From positions 7,316,001-7,380,000 of the forward strand of contig OX442322.1 of assembly GCA_949358305.1 (NCBI GenBank): a DNA stretch of 64,000 nt, given 5' to 3'. Below the pieces are notes generated by a model. The model worked only from the letters and a program-made list of their open reading frames with translations, ran no database searches and had not been told where the DNA came from. A program made the translations under genes and the position numbers. Below are positions 12,167-22,902 of the stretch, piece after piece (position 1 is the first letter of the stretch; each line of letters starts with the position of its first letter). Source of the stretch: Strigamia acuminata. Its lineage: Eukaryota > Arthropoda > Chilopoda > Geophilomorpha > Linotaeniidae.

Positions 12167-12711
12167 GTAATCAATGCCTGCACACACGCTTATCGTGTGC
12201 AGGACTTTTCGTTGGCTACAGACTTCTCTGTATGCTGCGAAAATCGTCGTTCGCGACGAAAATCTCAAAAAGAAAATGGCCGCCGTCGCGAAAATCTTCC
12301 GTGATGGCGTCCAAACGTGCTTATTTCGCACGAAAATCGACAAAATAATGTCCTACCGTCGTTTGTATCCTTGTTGTGTGCTTATTTGTGCACACAACAC
12401 TGATGAAAATTCCCACGAAGTGATTCTCGTCGCACACACACGTAGAAATTCTCGAAGCACAAATCTCGACCGTCGTTTATTTGCACGACGTCGAGGCGAC
12501 GAAAAACATAAATTTCCGAACCAAAAACGTATCCAAACGATCCGCTGGTGTCGAAGAATCGTCCGCACACGTTGTCACGACGATTCTGCGATGAAATCCG
12601 CACCGAAAACTCGTTTTTACGACGAGCTGGGCGGGCGCACACTCGGCGACTTCTCGTAGTCGCAAAATGGCCGTTTCTTCTCCAAAAACGTCGTTGCCAG
12701 ATCGTTTTTAC

Positions 12712-12723
12712 CCTCTGCTACCA
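12712..12723 (-). other. C1 primer-binding site (iMet-tRNA 3' end)
   Basis: Minus strand TGGTAGCAGAGG, 3 bases after the LTR. Confidence 0.85.
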
Positions 12724-12726
12724 CTT

Positions 12727-13193
12727 TGAAGAGTTGTGATGGCCTGTGCGCTGCAGAAATAACTGGAAACATTATTTTGGCTGGGCGGATAAATCGGACA
12801 CGCGTCCGCCATCTTTTATTACAAAAGTTGTAGTAAAAATCACTTGAGTTCGAGGCTAATTGTCCTCGATCTCGTACAAAACAAAAGACAGAACGAATCA
12901 TTGTCTTTACACAATGATCCATTCTTTACATTAAGAGCAGGCCAAGTTAATCAATAAACTTGATCCAAAACAAAGCAAACAATAAGTGCTCTTTAGAGCG
13001 GATGACAATGTGAGATGTGTTATCGCAAATAATGATCGGTCGCGGTACCGTAACACGCATTGAATAAAAACCAGGATTGACCGATCACATGAACAGGTCT
13101 AGAAGCAATAACACATCAAATGCACTAAGCCGTAAAGGTGCATTTAACTTCACACGCGCGCACGGGGACAAACAGCAAAACATCAACCCAACA
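12727..13193 (-). repeat. C1 5' LTR
   Basis: 467 bp; minus strand TGTTGGGT...CTCTTCA. It abuts the C2 integrase codons on one side and the primer site on the other. Inverted repeats include TCGAGG/CCTCGA (12850-12869) and ATCATTGT/ACAATGAT (12897-12918). Confidence 0.75.
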
Positions 13194-15384
13194 CGTTCGC
13201 TGCCCTTGGATCCCTTTGTCCTTCAAATAGCGCTCGAATTCATTGGACATGAATTCTCCGCCACGGTCTGTGCGAATGGCCTTGATCGTTGTATTCGCAA
13301 CCCGTTCGACTCTAGCGGCAAAGTCCTTAAAACATGCGAAAACTTGGGACTTTTGCGCCAATGGGGTAATCCAAGTATAGCGTGTAGCGTCATCAATGAT
13401 CGTTAGAACGAAACGAGCTCCACCGAAAGATGTTGCAGGAGCCGGGCCCCACACGTCCATATGCAGGAGGTCGAGTGCTTTGGTAGTACTCGGGTGAAGG
13501 TCCGGCTTGTGGGAAATTTTAATCGATTTTGCAAGACGACAATCATTGCAAGCAAGTTCCTGTTTAACTTCTCCCGGTTCCATTCCGTAAACTTGTTCGT
13601 TGTTTGCCAACAGGCGCATTGCATTTGTGTGCAAATGCCCTAATCTGCTATGCCATAGCCCCGTAGCATCCTTTATGTTTGCAGGGTTAGCAATTGCCTT
13701 CTTTGGTGACTTAGAAGGATTGCTCGGAGGAGGAGGTATGGCAGGAGGAGTATTAGGTGATGGCGTTGTCGGGATGGATTGGAGAACGTTGGAATAGGAT
13801 TGGACAGGAGGATCTGGTTGGACATTGGTGGAGTTGGGAGCAGTTTGAGACTGGATAGGATTGACGATTTGATTCGGAATTTGCTTCGGAATTGGTGGCA
13901 TTTGAATTCGAAAATCCGTAATATAGTCTTGACCCGATTTGCCCCTTTTCGGTTTCGGAATGTTCTCAAAATCCACTTCTGTGGTGACATAAGTCTGAAC
14001 TGGCGGTTGCTGAACGGGTGTCGGAATCATCGTCGACACTGGAGTCGAAACCGTCGTAGACACAGAAGGTGTTGAACATAAAACCGTCCACATAATATAA
14101 TCCTGCCTTCTCCTTTGCCCGGAGAATAGAGCTCCGAATGTCCGATTGGTAGATATTGACTTCACCGTTGTAGAAGTGTATGTGACGACGTGTTTTATCG
14201 ATTTTGGAAACCGAAATCAAATTGGCCTCGAAATTCGGTGCAAGAAGTACGTTCGTCAAATTCACAATACAATTGCAGTCGTCTATCCTCGTGAGCAGTC
14301 GGACATTCCCTTTTCCAGTCACCTTGGACTTGCCTTGTCCGAGTTCGATGTCGAATGGCACGATGTCAACAAAATCCGTAAACCAAGCTCGAACATAGGA
14401 GACGTGGTCCGTCGCGCCACAGTCGACAATCCATTCGTTGGATTGCATGAAATGTGCAACTGGGCGCGCTGGGGCTTGTGGGGCACTGGCGAAGAATGTC
14501 CCTTCTCGTGTTGGACGAGAACAACCTCGCGGACGCGTATCATCCGGTTTTGGCGCGGAGTTTTTGTTGCGCTTCTTGCTCTTGCTTCGGGAGCGTTGAA
14601 AAGAAGCCGATGCCGGGGGTTGATTACGATCCTCCCGCCGTGGACAGGGACACTTGTTCACGTAGTGGCCCATCTCATTACAGTTGAAACATTTAATTTC
14701 GGATAAAGGTCGACGAGGACGGGAATTCTTCCGGGATTGTTGGCCTTTTACAGACGAATGCACAGAAGACGAGTGTACATTGTGCAATCCCATCGGTTTT
14801 AATCGCAGGTATTCGGAAATTAATTGTTCGGCAACTTTAGCCGGTGTGAATCCCGGATCGGGCCAATGATATATGGCGAACGTTGCCTGTGCGTATTCGG
14901 GCGGTAATCGGTTGAGGTATTGATATGCATGATGATCGGGTGTCGTAACTTCGTTGATATCGGCCAATTGCCGAACAAAGTGATCCACTCGATTGATGAA
15001 ATCCTGCATTTCCTCATTGGGTTCGAGATGTAAAGTCAAGAATTCCGATCGTAATGCTGCCCGTCGCGCCCGCGAACTAGGCGCGTACGCTTTGGCCAGG
15101 ACATCCCATGCCTGTTTGGGAGTGTCACAATTGTCCAGGGCTGAACGTTTCGGTTCGCTGACATACATGTAGATATGTCCGAGAGCTTTGTCCTTCTTGA
15201 CCATGTAACGCTCCTTTTCCTTCTCAGTTAATGTCAAGAGATGGTCGGCCTCCTTCTCCTCCGTTACATGCCTCCAAAGGCCCTCGGATTTCAAAAGCAT
15301 CCGCATCGCCCTCTGCCAGGGCTCGTAATTCCCGACAGAGAGGATGGGAATTCTGCTGACCGTCGTTTCCGTTGTCTTTTGCAT
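13194..15384 (-). pseudogene. gag-pol: C2 Gag-Pol polyprotein, frameshifted and cut
   Basis: ATG at 15384. Gag (NYEPWQRAMRMLLKSEGLWRHV; zinc knuckle CFNCNEMGHYVNKC) and protease (DCGATDHVSY) are in one frame. Near 14080 a 1-base indel shifts the frame, and the text continues from there with the linker, integrase HHCC (WHSRLGHLHTNA...CNDCRLAK), first catalytic Asp (MDVWGP) and second (RTDRGGEF). It stops at 13194 where C1 is inserted, a few codons before the Glu of DDE is reached. RT and RNase H are off-window. Confidence 0.88.
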
Positions 15385-15562
15385 CGTTTCGAAGATTCGG
15401 CACACCACGCAAAGCACACGGACTCAGAGAAATGGTATAACGGCGATCGAAGCACTTCACTAAATCACAAAAGGTGTGTACGAATGTTTGTTCACACAAT
15501 GTCGTTGCACTTATCACAAATTCACCTCCCTCGTGGTTCAAAGCGGATATCACCCGAAGGGG

Positions 15563-15673
15563 AGCCAATGCTGCAATTGGCTGAGAACCTAAAGCAAGTG
15601 TCCCCTTAGCTTCCTTTATAGCCACCTGGGGCTGCGGGAGTGCTAAGTGGCGCAGGGCTCAGCCTTGCTCTAG
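15563..15673 (-). promoter_or_regulatory. C2 structured leader domain upstream of gag
   Basis: Minus strand: outer stem CTAGAGCAAG (15673-15664) with CTTGCTTTAG (15598-15589), a GCCACTT...AGGTGGC inner stem, then hairpin AGCCAAT/ATTGGCT (15582-15563). Pairing is kept although several stem bases differ from C3 and C4. Confidence 0.6.
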
Positions 15674-15958
15674 AATACGAACACCGCTTGGACAGACTTG
15701 TCCGTAGGGCAGTGTCGATGCTAAAGGATCTCTCTCCAAAATACCCACTTAAATTTAACAGAGTTTCACGAAATGAAGGAGAAATAGATGAATCGCTGTG
15801 GATTGTCACACAGCCTCGTGCAATCAGATAACACGGCACAGTTCTCTCGAAGAACTGAGAAAAACGCAATTTGGATTCGAAAATCCAAATTCTTCTCATT
15901 AAATGAGGCTCTTCGCATAAAAGCTTTGAAAATCGTCAAAATTTCGAGTTCGGCGATA

Positions 15959-15985
15959 CTGTGCACACACCGGGGTGTGACACAG
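15959..15985 (-). promoter_or_regulatory. C2 leader hairpin with CCCGGT loop
   Basis: Minus strand: lower stem CTGTG/CACAG, one T bulge, upper stem CACAC/GTGTG, hexaloop CCCGGT. Confidence 0.6.
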
Positions 15986-16310
15986 CAAGAATTCGTCTCG
16001 TTTCTCGATGGTGAACGTCTACTCGACGTCGTCGAATCGAAAATCGTCGCCGTAACGTCGAAAATCTGAAAAACACAAAATCGCCGCAAAATTCGCGAAA
16101 CCCGCGGAATTTTCGGCGATAATTAATGAAAATAACTGGTGCACAACGTCGCCAAGGCGTTGTGTGAATGCAGGGGTCGTCTCACAGCGTGAAACGTAAG
16201 GGAAATGCCGAAAATCGTCGCGGAAACCTAAAAATACAAAATTGCCGCGAAATTCGCGGAATTTTCGGCAATAGTTAGTGGAAAAATAGCGTGCAAAGGA
16301 TGAAAACCAC

Positions 16311-16322
16311 CCTCTGCTACCA
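16311..16322 (-). other. C2 primer-binding site (iMet-tRNA 3' end)
   Basis: Minus strand TGGTAGCAGAGG, 2 bases after the LTR. Confidence 0.85.
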
Positions 16323-16324
16323 AT

Positions 16325-16873
16325 TGTAGGTCGGTAGCAGAGGAAAACGACCAAAAACCACTCGAAACGGCGAGTGCAGCGTGGCGAAAACGTCGCAAAG
16401 GCGTCGCACTACTCGTGCGAACGTGTGGGCGACGTCGGAGTCGAAAAACAAATAAAACGGCCGCGATATTCGCTTATACGCCGTGACAAATGATAAACAA
16501 GTGCTTAAAAACATAAAAACAAATTTACTAAACGAAAATACTTACAAATGAAGCAATTACATAGTGAAAAACGAGAGGCGAGAGCCAAAACGATGGTCGC
16601 CGCCATCTTGGAAGGTGATAAGAACACTAACGACACCTGGTGTCGTGAATTGGCGTTACGGAATTGAGAAATTCCGTAAAGCTTAACAAAGCATTAAGGC
16701 CTGCATGATACCTCATGCAGAAATACAATAACATAATGTAAATATTTGGAAATGACATACATAATTGAATATAATAAATATCGGAATAAATAAACGAATA
16801 TAATAAAACAAAATATCATAATGTGATTCTATATCACATCGACACACACATCATTTGGTTCCTTAGACCAACA
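16325..16873 (-). repeat. C2 5' LTR
   Basis: 549 bp. It holds perfect inverted repeats ACGACACC/GGTGTCGT (16630-16646), TTACGGAATT/AATTCCGTAA (16656-16679) and CTGCATGA/TCATGCAG (16701-16720). The partner LTR is off-window. Confidence 0.7.
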
Positions 16874-17264
16874 AAAACGGCAGGGGAGGTAGATGCAGCA
16901 ATGGAAACTATCGCTTCAAGTGTAGTTTCCATCAGAACTTCTGGAGCGACTTCAGCGACCACGTCCGTGATTACCTCATCCACTATTGTGGGAAGAACTT
17001 CGGCAACCATCGTCGGAACGACTTCTGAGGCGATATTAACCCGGGTCGGAGGAATATCTACCTGAATCGGTGGGGTGGCTACATCCTGACCAGGTGGGGA
17101 TGCCATAAGAGCATCACGCACGACGATGGGTTGCTCTGAAAAGAGCAAATGGTGGTCGGGTAAACCCGAGTGCCAATTGTTGTCAATTGCCGGACATTCA
17201 GCTGAAATTTGGTTCAGGAGCCGACACCACACAAACGAGCGCATTTGAAACGACTCAACTCGAC
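16874..17264 (-). pseudogene. G0 third ORF, continuation after G2, cut by C2
   Basis: The frame of 22902-21628 continues in register here once G2 and one copy of TCGAC (17260-17264) are removed; about 128 more codons are open. The segment has a hydrophilic helical start (MRSFVWCRLLNQIS) and a Val/Pro/Thr-rich tail with repeated V(A/D)EV-type units. C2 begins at 16873, so the C-terminus is missing from the window. The last residues of the apparent ORF beyond 16874 are encoded by the C2 LTR and are not part of this protein. Confidence 0.6.
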
Positions 17265-17296
17265 TGTAATGTCGCTATGAATGTCCGGATGTCAAT
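17265..17296 (-). repeat. G2 3' LTR remnant (32 bp)
   Basis: A perfect match to 21447-21478, i.e. the U5 end only. The pol stop codon lies inside it. Confidence 0.8.
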
Positions 17297-20200
17297 GGTC
17301 TCGTCCGCTCTGGAATCACTGACTGTTGTTGTTGTTCCACGGCTTGCTGGACAATCGGTTGAACGTCATCGAGTTGTTGGGGTTCCTCTCTCGCACCCCT
17401 CTCCTCCTCCTCCTCCGACACCGACAGTTCCATCTCACCGCCTCCCGGCTCATCAAATTCCCCATCCTCCACATCCTGTTCCATCTTTTTGAAAAATGAG
17501 GAATTCCTCACTACCTGGTACTGTCCTCGTTTAGCTGTGATCCGAGAACCCTCGACCTTTACCACCGTCATCAACTCGGGATCATATGGAGTCATTAACT
17601 TATTCGTTTTCCTCCTTTTTACCAAAACCTGATCGCCGACTGTCAACCCATGCGAACACACTCTCCTTCGACCATCCGCTTCCAACTTCATCTTCTCTTT
17701 TCCTTTCTCATCTCGCTGTCGCACTCCATCGTCATTTACCTTTCCAAAATTCTGCGGCAGTCTCGTCTGCAATGCTCGCTGATATAACAATTTTGCCGGT
17801 GCCACGCCCGTTGTTGAATGTGGCGTTGCGCGGTAGTTTAATAAAAACTCATGGATCTCTTTACTCCACACCCTTCCTTCCGTTACAGCTGTAAGAATCG
17901 CCTTGTTTAGAGTCCGCATCATCCTTTCTACTTCTCCATTCGCTTCGGGCCATAACGGGGTTACTCTCCTATGTTGGATTCCAAACCCACTCATAAAGAC
18001 TCGGATCTCCTCTGATGTAAATGGAGGCCCATTGTCCGACTTAACCGACTCCGGAATACCAAGCTCCGAGAATCTCTTCTCAAGAATAGGAATTATCGTC
18101 CTCGCCGCTGTTGAATTCACCTCATCTACAAATGGGAAACGTGAATATTCATCCACCATCACCAACAACAATCGCCCGTCTGGAAATGGCCCTAGAAAAT
18201 CCATCGCCAACCGTTGCCATGGTCTTTCCGGCAACACCGACATTTGCAAAGGTTCCCTTCTCGAAACCACCAAACTGGCTTGGCACGGCACACACTGCGC
18301 AATTCTCCTCTCGACCCGTTTATCCAGGCCCGGAAACCACACCTTCTCTCTCAACAAATTCTTCGTTTTCACAACTCCCTGATGCCCTCTGTGGGCCAGT
18401 TCTACCACTCTCGATCTTAATGACTCCGGGATTAAAATTCGATCGCCTCGCAGCAAAACACCATCCCCCGTACTCGTGATTTCATCTCTTATCATCATAA
18501 ACGGTTTCAGTCGCTCCTCTTGCCACGGCTTCTCTCCTTCTCCGTGCAAAGCCTTCCTCAGCAACTGCAAAACCTCATCTGCTCTAGTCTCCCGAATCAC
18601 CTCCTCTCTCGTCATTGTTGTCGGCATCCGCGTTTCCACCACGAAATTCACGTATCGCTCTACCACTTTCTCCGTCAAACTAAGTCGTGACCCTGGATGT
18701 CGTGATAAATAATCACTCGGGTTCGTAGCTCCTGACGTGTGCTTAACCTCGAATTCGTATTGCTGTATCCGAAGACACAACCGTTCAATCCTCGCCGATG
18801 GTCTCGCTCTGCGGTTACTAAAAATGCTCACCAACGGCTTATGGTCTGTAAAAATCACAAACACAGTTCCGTATAAATATAGATAGAAATGTTCTACTGA
18901 CCAAACAACCGCAAGTGTCTCTTTTTCTATCTGTGAATATCGTGTTTCTACGTCAGTCAATGCTCTACTGGCATACGCAACAACCCGTGGTTCAGCTTCT
19001 CCTTCTCGCAGTTGAGCCAAAATCGCACCCAATCCGTGTGGACCCGCGTCGACCGTCAGATGAATTTTCGCCGTCGAATCGTAATAGGCCAAGATCTCGT
19101 TGTTGCTCAGCTCTCGTTTTACATATTCCCACGCACTTTGATGTTCTGGTTTCCATGCAAACACCGCACTCTTCCTTGTTAAATCTCTCAACGACTTGGT
19201 TTTGTCGGCCATATTACGCACAAATCGCGCGCAATACACAATCATTCCAAGAAGACTCTTTACTTCTGCCGCACTCGTCGGTGTTTCCATCTTGACTACT
19301 GCTTCCACCTTCTTTGGGTCAACGGCAATGCCTCGCTCTGAAAATACATGTCCGAAAAAAATTAACTCCTTCTTTCCAAATTCACACTTCTGTTTGTTCA
19401 ACGTGAGCCTTTTTTCTTTCAACTTTCGCAACACTCCGTGTAACGCCTCCCCATGATCCTTATCTCTTTTACCAACCACGAAAATGTCGTCCATAATATT
19501 TATGGTGTTATCCACTTCCTCAATCACCTTTTCCACGGAATCCTGGAAAATCTCAGGCGCTGAATTTACTCCAAAACCAAGCCGCTTAAAACGAAATAAA
19601 CCAACGTGCGTCGCGAAAACCATAAATTGTCGCGACACCTCGTCAAGTTCCAACTGGTGAAAACCATGATTCAAGTCCAACTTCGAAAAGATCGTCGCTC
19701 CTTCAGCCATCGATATGAGATCCTCCAGCCTCGGAGATGTGTGTCTCACCCTCTTAATTGCACGGTTCACCTCCCTAGCATCCATGCATATACGGATCGC
19801 ATCGGGGTCCGGGTCTTTTGGTTTATCAACCACGTGTATCGGTGATATCCACGATGTGGGACCCATCGATTCATCCACTCTCTCGATAATGTCCATCTCC
19901 ACCAGTCGCATCAACTCCTTTTCTACTTTTCGTCTCAAATTAAATGGTAGCGGCCTATATCGCTGGGCCACCGGAGGCACCGATTCGTCCACATGTAGAT
20001 GTACCTGGCGACCTGCCAATTTTCCTATTCCGCGGAACAGTTCCGGATACTGCTCCTCTATTTGTGTCGCCAAATTTCCTTGTTCGACGCTATTGACAGC
20101 GCCAATGACTCCCAGCCGTCGTGCTGTCGCGTAACTCAATAAAGATTCCCCTTTCCGATCAACCACAAACAAATCAGTCACAACCTCCTCCTTATCTCTA

Positions 20201-21342
20201 CCTCCCAGCGTCGTTCTCATCCATCCCAACAATGGTAGTGGCTCTGTCGCTCCGTACGGCAAAAGTCGAACATCACTCCATCTTAATTCTGGCGCCGGCG
20301 TCAATTGTTTAAACACCTCCCTGCTCAAAATGTCAACAGACGTGCCCGAATCCACCACGAACGACACCTTCACCTTCCGCTTCCCCATCAGCAGCTCCAC
20401 CCTCGGCATTTCCTTCTGCGAGCCAACCAAACCAATATTCCAAATTGGCACATCATCATCCAAGATGTCCTCTCGAGATGGCGCTTTATTCATGATATTA
20501 ACCTTCTGTTTCACTTCCTCTTTGCCGTCCTGTTTGGATTTACAAAATCGAACGAAATGCCCGACTCTCCCGCACCCGTGGCATTTAACCGTTTTCGCGG
20601 GGCAATTCTGTCCTTCCAAATGCGGCCAATTCCGACCACAATTAAAGCATCTCCTAGCTGGTCCACCTCCTCTCGATGCTGCACCTGCGCCACCACCCCT
20701 ATCTGTTCCACGTCTAGAATTGCCAAAACGTACCAAATTAATGTCTAATTCATCCGAATTACTCACGACCTCCATTTGTTTGGCCTGCCACTCGGAAGTT
20801 TCATAACCACGACCTGCATCCAATAAGTCCTTCAACACCCATGCTGTCTCTCGAAGCCCTCGACGACGTAAATGGCCCATCATCGTTCCCATGATGATTT
20901 GAGATTTAATTTCCGCACTATCGTCCGTAAAATCGCATCCGACTGACAGTTGTTTCAAACGTGTATGAAATTCGTCTATCGTCTCGCCCGCCCTCTGGCG
21001 ACTCATCCGAAAATTATATTTACAAAATTCGACGTTCTTCCTCGGTGCAAAATACGTCGCTAATGCGTCTTTGACCGTCTTATATTTAGCGTCCGCCAAC
21101 GTGAGTGTTTCGTATATCGCGTACACCTCCTCACCGGCATGATGGAGTAACATCGCCGCCCTTCTCGCATCGTCCGTTATTCCCGCGGCGACTAAATACA
21201 TCTCCAAACGTCCGACCCACCTTGTCCATCTCTGGCTCTGTGTTGTCACTTCCCCATGAATATCAAAACTCGGTAAACCCGACGCTTGCACGAAACTAGC
21301 CGGTCCCGGTGCCACGCCCACCACTGGCTTCGACTCCGCCAT
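17275..21342 (-). CDS. gag-pol: G2 Gag-Pol polyprotein in one frame
   Basis: 1355 codons from ATG 21342, with Gag and Pol fused without a frameshift. The Gag helical region spans about 35-190. Two zinc-knuckle-like clusters lie at about 232-267 (CFNCGRNWPH...; CHGCGRVGHFVRFC). The protease motif is DSGTSVDIL at 331-339. RT spans about 460-640, and its active-site box reads IMDD (616-619) rather than YxDD. RNase H follows (TVDAGPHGLGAIL; FTDHKPLV), then integrase (HRGHQGV...CVPCQ; AMDFLGPF; SDNGPPF; EANGEVERMM). The Gln/Glu-rich C-terminus runs into the LTR remnant, so the native end is probably lost. The frame is otherwise intact. Confidence 0.9.
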   Translation of the reverse strand: MAESKPVVGVAPGPASFVQASGLPSFDIHGEVTTQSQRWTRWVGRLEMYLVAAGITDDARRAAMLLHHAGEEVYAIYETLTLADAKYKTVKDALATYFAPRKNVEFCKYNFRMSRQRAGETIDEFHTRLKQLSVGCDFTDDSAEIKSQIIMGTMMGHLRRRGLRETAWVLKDLLDAGRGYETSEWQAKQMEVVSNSDELDINLVRFGNSRRGTDRGGGAGAASRGGGPARRCFNCGRNWPHLEGQNCPAKTVKCHGCGRVGHFVRFCKSKQDGKEEVKQKVNIMNKAPSREDILDDDVPIWNIGLVGSQKEMPRVELLMGKRKVKVSFVVDSGTSVDILSREVFKQLTPAPELRWSDVRLLPYGATEPLPLLGWMRTTLGGRDKEEVVTDLFVVDRKGESLLSYATARRLGVIGAVNSVEQGNLATQIEEQYPELFRGIGKLAGRQVHLHVDESVPPVAQRYRPLPFNLRRKVEKELMRLVEMDIIERVDESMGPTSWISPIHVVDKPKDPDPDAIRICMDAREVNRAIKRVRHTSPRLEDLISMAEGATIFSKLDLNHGFHQLELDEVSRQFMVFATHVGLFRFKRLGFGVNSAPEIFQDSVEKVIEEVDNTINIMDDIFVVGKRDKDHGEALHGVLRKLKEKRLTLNKQKCEFGKKELIFFGHVFSERGIAVDPKKVEAVVKMETPTSAAEVKSLLGMIVYCARFVRNMADKTKSLRDLTRKSAVFAWKPEHQSAWEYVKRELSNNEILAYYDSTAKIHLTVDAGPHGLGAILAQLREGEAEPRVVAYASRALTDVETRYSQIEKETLAVVWSVEHFYLYLYGTVFVIFTDHKPLVSIFSNRRARPSARIERLCLRIQQYEFEVKHTSGATNPSDYLSRHPGSRLSLTEKVVERYVNFVVETRMPTTMTREEVIRETRADEVLQLLRKALHGEGEKPWQEERLKPFMMIRDEITSTGDGVLLRGDRILIPESLRSRVVELAHRGHQGVVKTKNLLREKVWFPGLDKRVERRIAQCVPCQASLVVSRREPLQMSVLPERPWQRLAMDFLGPFPDGRLLLVMVDEYSRFPFVDEVNSTAARTIIPILEKRFSELGIPESVKSDNGPPFTSEEIRVFMSGFGIQHRRVTPLWPEANGEVERMMRTLNKAILTAVTEGRVWSKEIHEFLLNYRATPHSTTGVAPAKLLYQRALQTRLPQNFGKVNDDGVRQRDEKGKEKMKLEADGRRRVCSHGLTVGDQVLVKRRKTNKLMTPYDPELMTVVKVEGSRITAKRGQYQVVRNSSFFKKMEQDVEDGEFDEPGGGEMELSVSEEEEERGAREEPQQLDDVQPIVQQAVEQQQQSVIPERTRPLTSGHS

Positions 21343-21430
21343 CTTGGAAAAAATTCAAACGCACCGATGTTCACACAAAATCGTAACTCACACGTTCAAT
21401 CGTCCGTCAAACGTTCTCCACACGAAATTA

Positions 21431-21445
21431 TCCCGCTCGTCGCCA
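21431..21445 (-). other. G2 primer-binding site (probably tRNA-Ser)
   Basis: Minus strand TGGCGACGAGCGGGA one base after the LTR; the first 10 bases fit the complement of tRNA-Ser(GCU), the primer type known for mag elements. Confidence 0.55.
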
Positions 21446-21446
21446 A

Positions 21447-21627
21447 TGTAATGTCGCTATGAATGTCCGGATGTCAATAAAGCACGCACACACTTTCATT
21501 CAATACTTGATTCCTATCTGACTCTTTATTTCAGCTTCATCACCTTTATACTCTCGGTCACCTTCATCACAACCTCGCGCCCTCTAGTGGCGGTATATAC
21601 ATTTAATCGAGTCATCACTATATCACA
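21447..21627 (-). repeat. G2 5' LTR
   Basis: 181 bp; minus strand TGTGATATAG...GACATTACA. TATAAA is at 21550-21545 and AATAAA at 21530-21525 (minus strand). Confidence 0.8.
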
Positions 21628-22902
21628 TCGACTAGGATGAAAAATCCATTGCATGATTGCCAAGGGTATCGAGTAATCTGGGGTGGAGCCATTTTTTAGT
21701 GCCAGACAAACTCGTTTTGCTGATTCCAATAAACCGGGAAAATGGTGGCTAACCTCCGCCTTTGCCTTTTCGATCCCTACCAAGTTAGTTGGTGGCATGA
21801 ACGGTGATATCATAAGAATGACCGGCTCTGGCGTAGGAGTGCGGGGGCGCAGAGGCGACACATCGAAATTTGGATCATACACAATATCGGTGCTCGGGGG
21901 CTCACTGGACATGGTACAGGAATCCAAGTTCAAATTATCCCAAGTTGAAACTTGAGGTAGCGAAGAAGTCGACGACTCTTCTTTGATCAAACAGGAATCC
22001 GATAGGATTTTTACTTGGGTTGAGCTCTTCTGAGGTGCTACAACCCCTCCATGGGGTGTATTCTCCCTCGACATGGTAGCCGGATCCTCGTGTATTGCGA
22101 TTTCTGGCCCCTTATGAATTAAACCGCAATTACGACAAGTTGCCCAGTTTCGCGCAGTAGGAGTTGTGAGACCTTTAACTACATATGGTTCTATGTCTAC
22201 ATTCCATAACTTGTTTAATGCTAAACGTTTCGACCCGTGACAATTTACGCATACGACTGCATGCACACCACTCATCAATGAAGAGAGCCACCCGCAACCT
22301 GCACATAAAGGGCAGAACCCAGTTTTTGCGTTTGGGGGAATCAAAGTTCCTAAGGCGGCGGTATCCAGATCTCTAAATACAATCTCCTTACGGGCTTTCC
22401 TATACAAGGGCAAATTCATCTCACTTATGGATTGGGAACCTCCTCGTGTGAGAGCTTCAGCGGACGAGTTGATGGTGGAACCCGTTTTCTTAACAATGGC
22501 CTGACTACTCTGGTTAGGACGTTGTTGCTTGCCCTTATTCGTTTGGCGTCCTTGAGGTCGTTGAGATGTATTTCCTTGTTGGAAGTTGTCTCGACGGCCC
22601 TGGCGAGAGTTAGATCGAGATCGTTGTATTTCGTCTGACTGATCCCAGGTTTGATCGTCCGAATGAACGTACGCGACTGTTCGTTGATTACGACCAGAGT
22701 TTCTGGGTGCTGGGGTTTGCACGTCAATTGCCATGGCATCGAGGATTTCCGGGGGTACAACTCCTGGATTATCACGTGCCCAATTTGCCACAATTTCGGG
22801 ATTTGAGGAAGTGTTGACGAAACGGTAATCAGTTTCCTCCTCTTCTTCGTCAGTATCCCAGTGTACATACTGGCGTTTAGGTGCCTTTCCTTTCCGACTC
22901 AT
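21628..22902 (-). pseudogene. G0 third ORF, N-terminal part (unrecognised protein, split by G2)
   Basis: 425 codons from an ATG at 22902 up to the G2 insertion point. I do not recognise the family. Visible features: an acidic stretch near residues 16-26; a long basic, Arg/Ser/Gln/Asn-rich low-complexity region at about 90-135; then a Cys cluster with CPLC at 197-200, C203, CVNC at 218-221 and CRNC at 256-259, suggestive of a zinc-binding module; then a Ser/Thr/Pro-rich linker and a helical region near 370-420. No signal peptide or membrane segment is seen, so it does not look like an envelope protein. It lies on the same strand as G0 gag and pol, about 1.15 kb after pol once C3 is removed. 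It could instead be a host gene next to a G0 lacking its 3' LTR. Confidence 0.6.

Larger units (their letters stand above)
8977..13193 (-). mobile_element. C1: Ty1/copia element, 5' part (inside C2, split by G1)
   Basis: Starts with a 467-bp LTR at 13193, then primer site, about 1.1 kb of leader, gag, protease and RT down to 8977, where G1 is inserted. It continues at 437-1 and runs off the window. The expected 5-bp target duplication is CGTTC (13194-13198). It is defective through a frameshift, a stop and a large integrase deletion. Confidence 0.85.
13194..16873 (-). mobile_element. C2: Ty1/copia element, 5' part (cut by C1)
   Basis: Starts with a 549-bp LTR at 16873 (TGTTGGTC on the minus strand) inside the third ORF of G0; the candidate duplication AAAAC is at 16874-16878. 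It runs through primer site, leader, gag, protease and half of the integrase to 13194, where C1 begins. The remainder lies beyond position 1. Confidence 0.85.
17265..21627 (-). mobile_element. G2: mag-like Ty3/gypsy element with truncated 3' LTR
   Basis: The 181-bp 5' LTR is at 21447-21627. Only its last 32 bp recur at the other end (17265-17296), directly fused to the pol frame. The 5-bp duplication TCGAC (17260-17264, 21628-21632) shows that both outer ends are original, so the loss is an internal deletion that removed the end of pol, the polypurine tract and most of the 3' LTR. It is inserted in the third ORF of G0. Confidence 0.88.

Noticed and set aside
17265-21478. A 32-bp direct repeat flanking the G2 coding frame, first read as very short LTRs or as a long target duplication
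   Set aside because: The 5' copy extends to a 181-bp TG...CA unit with TATA and AATAAA, and TCGAC duplicates outside both ends, so the left copy is a truncated LTR.
16825-21632. A shared 14-15-bp string (CTATATCACATCGAC) at about 16830 and 21618
   Set aside because: One copy is in the C2 LTR and one at the G2 LTR edge; neighbouring sequence is unrelated, so chance is the simplest explanation.
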